This document shows positions 4,343 through 6,556 of a stretch of 6,556 nucleotides of DNA, piece after piece. The notes below the pieces were generated by a model. The model saw only the letters and a list, made by a program, of their open reading frames with translations. It was not told the origin of the DNA and did not search any database. Location of the stretch: the NCBI GenBank assembly GCA_900321365.1, contig ONVT01000079.1:1-6556 (forward strand), given 5' to 3'. The DNA is from an uncultured Eubacteriales bacterium. Its GTDB lineage: Bacteria > Bacillota_A > Clostridia > Lachnospirales > Lachnospiraceae. The first letter of the stretch is position 1, and the number at the start of each line of letters is the position of its first letter. A program made the position numbers and the translations under genes.

Positions 4343-6556
4343 TCATACGATCTTGATATCGTGCTCCTCGAACGTCTCCTGAATCGCCCGATTCAGTGCC
4401 CTCTGAACGGCATAATAATCCTCCTCATTGCACTCGGCGATAATGGAAAGCGTGGTCGCTCCTCCCTTTCCGATCGAGGCCACGCCCTTGTAGATGGGGC
4501 CGCTGATGATATCCGGTATGCCCTTGCCGATGGCAGGCAGCAGCTTCTCCAGCTCATCCTCCAGCTCCGGAATCGGCCTGCCCCCGGCGACTGTGACCTC
4601 GATGACCACCCAGGAATTCATGCGCGTCATGTTGACGACATTCTTGACATCCCGGTTACTGATAATCTTGATGTTGCCTCCGCGCCCCTCCAGCTTCGTG
4701 GTGCGGACGCCGATTTCCAGAACCTCGCCGCGGTAGCCGCCAATATCGATAATGTCGCCGACCTGGTATTCCCCCTCGAACACAATGGACAGTCCCGCGA
4801 TAATATCGGTAATCAAATCTTTGGCGCCAAGAGAGATCGCGAATGTCATCAGCCCGAGGGACGCAAGGAGCGTATCCGGTCTGAAGCCAAGGTCATACAG
4901 CGCAAAGTAGGCAAATATGATCACCGTGGCGTAATTCACCAGATTGAGGAGCAGCCGGCAGATGGTCTCTCCCTTGGTCCCCATCGCGTCGCTGATCAGG
5001 TGCAGGATGAGCTTTGTCACGGTAGCAGTCAGGATGATTTCCCCCAGAAGGATCAGAATGCTGGTAATAGAGAAAAGGTTGAAGCCCTTCGCCCATTTTC
5101 TCTGAAGGATAAATGTAATCAGCGAGGTGCGGCTGGTGCCTCTTACGGCAAATACCCTTACCACGAGAAGGAGGATCACAATCAACAGGAGAGCCTCCGT
5201 GAAGCGCATCGCCATACGGATGGGCATGCGGGCACCATATTTCCTGACGACATATCCCCACCTTTGCGACGGATCAATCGACCTCTTCCGTCTTCCTCTC
5301 AGGAGCTTTATCTCATCTCTGTGCTCCTCCAGGACTTCCCCGATCGACGACCACACCTCGAAGAATTTCCGGTATCCGAACAGAAGGAACAGCAGATAGA
5401 GTCCCATCAGGACGAAATATATCACAGTCACGCTCAGCGCGGTTTTCAGGACATTCTTATAGATATGAGACTGCACCTCGGCAGCGTAATAATACAGGGT
5501 TCCGCCGATCCCGGCGCACTCCCCGTAATAGGGCACGCCGTCCAGACTGAAGAAGTCACGGTAGCCGTCGACCAGCGCATTCTCGGGAAGACCAAGCTCG
5601 AGCGCATTATCCCCGACAAGCGCCTCGTCCGTCGCGTTCAGAATCAGATGGGTTTCAGGATCCACGCTGAAGGAAAGCAGCCCCTCCGAAACCAGGGAAG
5701 ACATGATATCACTGGTCGACACCACGGATCCCCCATAGATTCTTTCCACAGGGATAGCCATCAGAAGCGCTCCGTAGACCGGCTCTTCCCCGGTATCCTT
5801 CGGATTGCTCCGTACCCGTACCCCGATCAGGGTCTCTTCCTTCCCGGTCAGGGCGTCCTGAACGCTTTCTTTTTTGACCAGGCTGCCGCCCTGAAGAAGA
5901 GAGCGGAAATCATAGGTATCCGAATCCGGAGTCCTGCCCAGTGATACATTTGCATAGTCGGCGCTGGACGCGGTCTCATCACCATTATTGTCAAACAGCA
6001 TGAGATAGTCTACCTCTATGAGATACGTCAGAAGTTCGAGCGTATCCCCGTCCGCGTATTCCGGATACTCCTCCAGGAATTTTCCGGTCTGTACTGCTAA
6101 TTCCTCATAGGTCCCACTTCGAAGAACCTGCGTCCGTTCTGCCTGGGTTTCATTCTCCGCCAGTCTCTGATGCAGGCTTTCAAGCGAAGCGCTGACCTGG
6201 CTGCAGGTCGAATAGAGCCTCAGCAGGGCAAGGAAGAGAGCTGTGGCAGCCAGGATGAGAATTCCTCCTGTCGCCAGGATGGAAATGCCACGGCGGCGGA
6301 TCTTCTTCGGCGACAGCTCCTCCTTCTGAGACTCACTCAGACTATGGTCGCGCACCAGCACCAGAGTAGCGTATGTCCATATCAGAAGGAATACTCCGAT
6401 CAGCACGAAAGCGCCCATAACAAGCAGAGTCTGCTCTCTGATCATGGCCCCGGTTTCCTTAAGCGGAACCAGATAGGCAATGATCAGGTGTGCCTTTGCC
6501 TCAGAGTTGTACTCTTTCTGAAGGAACGCCTCGTAAGAGTCCCCGTCAACATTCAG
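4343..6556 (-). CDS. Sensor-domain MscS-type channel, N-terminus outside the window
   Basis: The frame is open to the right edge (737 visible residues), so the start lies beyond it. Numbering from the internal Met at 6445: helix 1 (6-31), a basic cytoplasmic loop (32-52), helix 2 (53-77), then an outside region (about 78-330) with the look of a double Cache sensor domain (YLMLFDNNGDETASS, ALTGKEETLIGVR, YGALLMAIPVE, FSLDGVPYYGE). Next come helix 3 (331-357), a basic linker, helices 416-434, 457-483 and 497-520, and the MscS pore helix (524-553, Gly/Ala-rich ASLGLMTFAISLG). The cytoplasmic MscS beta region follows (FEGEYQVGDIIDIGGYRGEV, ISNRDVKNVVNMTR) with the C-terminal alpha/beta part to 700. 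The 37 residues before 6445 (ending AYLVPLKETGA) resemble the end of another extracellular sensor domain. The MscS family releases ions and solutes on membrane tension; a sensor fused to it suggests gating or tuning by an outside ligand. The MscS part is certain; the Cache call is by pattern only. Confidence 0.9.
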   Translation of the reverse strand: MNVDGDSYEAFLQKEYNSEAKAHLIIAYLVPLKETGAMIREQTLLVMGAFVLIGVFLLIWTYATLVLVRDHSLSESQKEELSPKKIRRRGISILATGGILILAATALFLALLRLYSTCSQVSASLESLHQRLAENETQAERTQVLRSGTYEELAVQTGKFLEEYPEYADGDTLELLTYLIEVDYLMLFDNNGDETASSADYANVSLGRTPDSDTYDFRSLLQGGSLVKKESVQDALTGKEETLIGVRVRSNPKDTGEEPVYGALLMAIPVERIYGGSVVSTSDIMSSLVSEGLLSFSVDPETHLILNATDEALVGDNALELGLPENALVDGYRDFFSLDGVPYYGECAGIGGTLYYYAAEVQSHIYKNVLKTALSVTVIYFVLMGLYLLFLLFGYRKFFEVWSSIGEVLEEHRDEIKLLRGRRKRSIDPSQRWGYVVRKYGARMPIRMAMRFTEALLLIVILLLVVRVFAVRGTSRTSLITFILQRKWAKGFNLFSITSILILLGEIILTATVTKLILHLISDAMGTKGETICRLLLNLVNYATVIIFAYFALYDLGFRPDTLLASLGLMTFAISLGAKDLITDIIAGLSIVFEGEYQVGDIIDIGGYRGEVLEIGVRTTKLEGRGGNIKIISNRDVKNVVNMTRMNSWVVIEVTVAGGRPIPELEDELEKLLPAIGKGIPDIISGPIYKGVASIGKGGATTLSIIAECNEEDYYAVQRALNRAIQETFEEHDIKIV

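Noticed and set aside
4361..5944. Long plus-strand reading frame of 527 codons
   Set aside because: It is antisense to the channel gene, whose membrane helices and MscS motifs are clear. The frame is open because of codon bias on the other strand.

Overview
The window looks like a chromosomal segment of a moderately GC-rich member of the Bacillota, most likely class Clostridia and perhaps Lachnospiraceae. This is an inference. It rests on AGGAGG-type ribosome binding sites, TTGACA/TATAAT-like promoters, a secreted SH3-NlpC/P60 cell-wall hydrolase with low-complexity linkers, and the style of the sensor-channel protein. No rRNA, tRNA, CRISPR array, transposase or phage gene was found. Every gene that can be supported lies on the minus strand, so the order of transcription is from right to left.

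Layout from right to left. (1) 6556-4343: a large membrane protein, open at the right edge of the window. An extracellular Cache-like sensor domain precedes a complete MscS-type channel, and the last part of what looks like another sensor domain is visible at the edge. A strong intrinsic terminator (4288-4327) ends it. (2) 4266-4125: an AT-rich control region with a good sigma-A-type promoter and two sites matching the WalR (YycF) box, one upstream of -35 and one just downstream of the predicted transcription start. (3) 4124-2280: a 614-residue secreted hydrolase with a signal peptide, an E/Q-rich repeat, two SH3b domains, YTDTT-type linkers and an NlpC/P60 catalytic domain. A UUCG-capped hairpin (2167-2192) lies downstream. 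(4) 2279-1378: about 900 bases with no credible gene. It holds a 42-bp tandem duplication, a cluster of DnaA boxes resembling part of a replication origin, several inverted repeats, and a degenerate copy of a GC-rich element related to two terminator-like hairpins elsewhere in the window. (5) 1377-238: glycerate 2-kinase, followed at once by a long hairpin. (6) 123-1: promoter, leader and first codons of a further minus-strand gene that leaves the window.

How the genes relate. Terminator and promoter signals separate all of them, so they look like single transcription units rather than an operon. The channel and the hydrolase are both envelope proteins. The WalR-like boxes suggest that the hydrolase is under cell-wall homeostasis control. 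Glycerate kinase is central carbon or sugar-acid metabolism and has no evident link to its neighbours. The most unusual items are the sensor-MscS fusion, the WalR-like sites, and the DnaA-box cluster sitting away from any visible dnaA gene.
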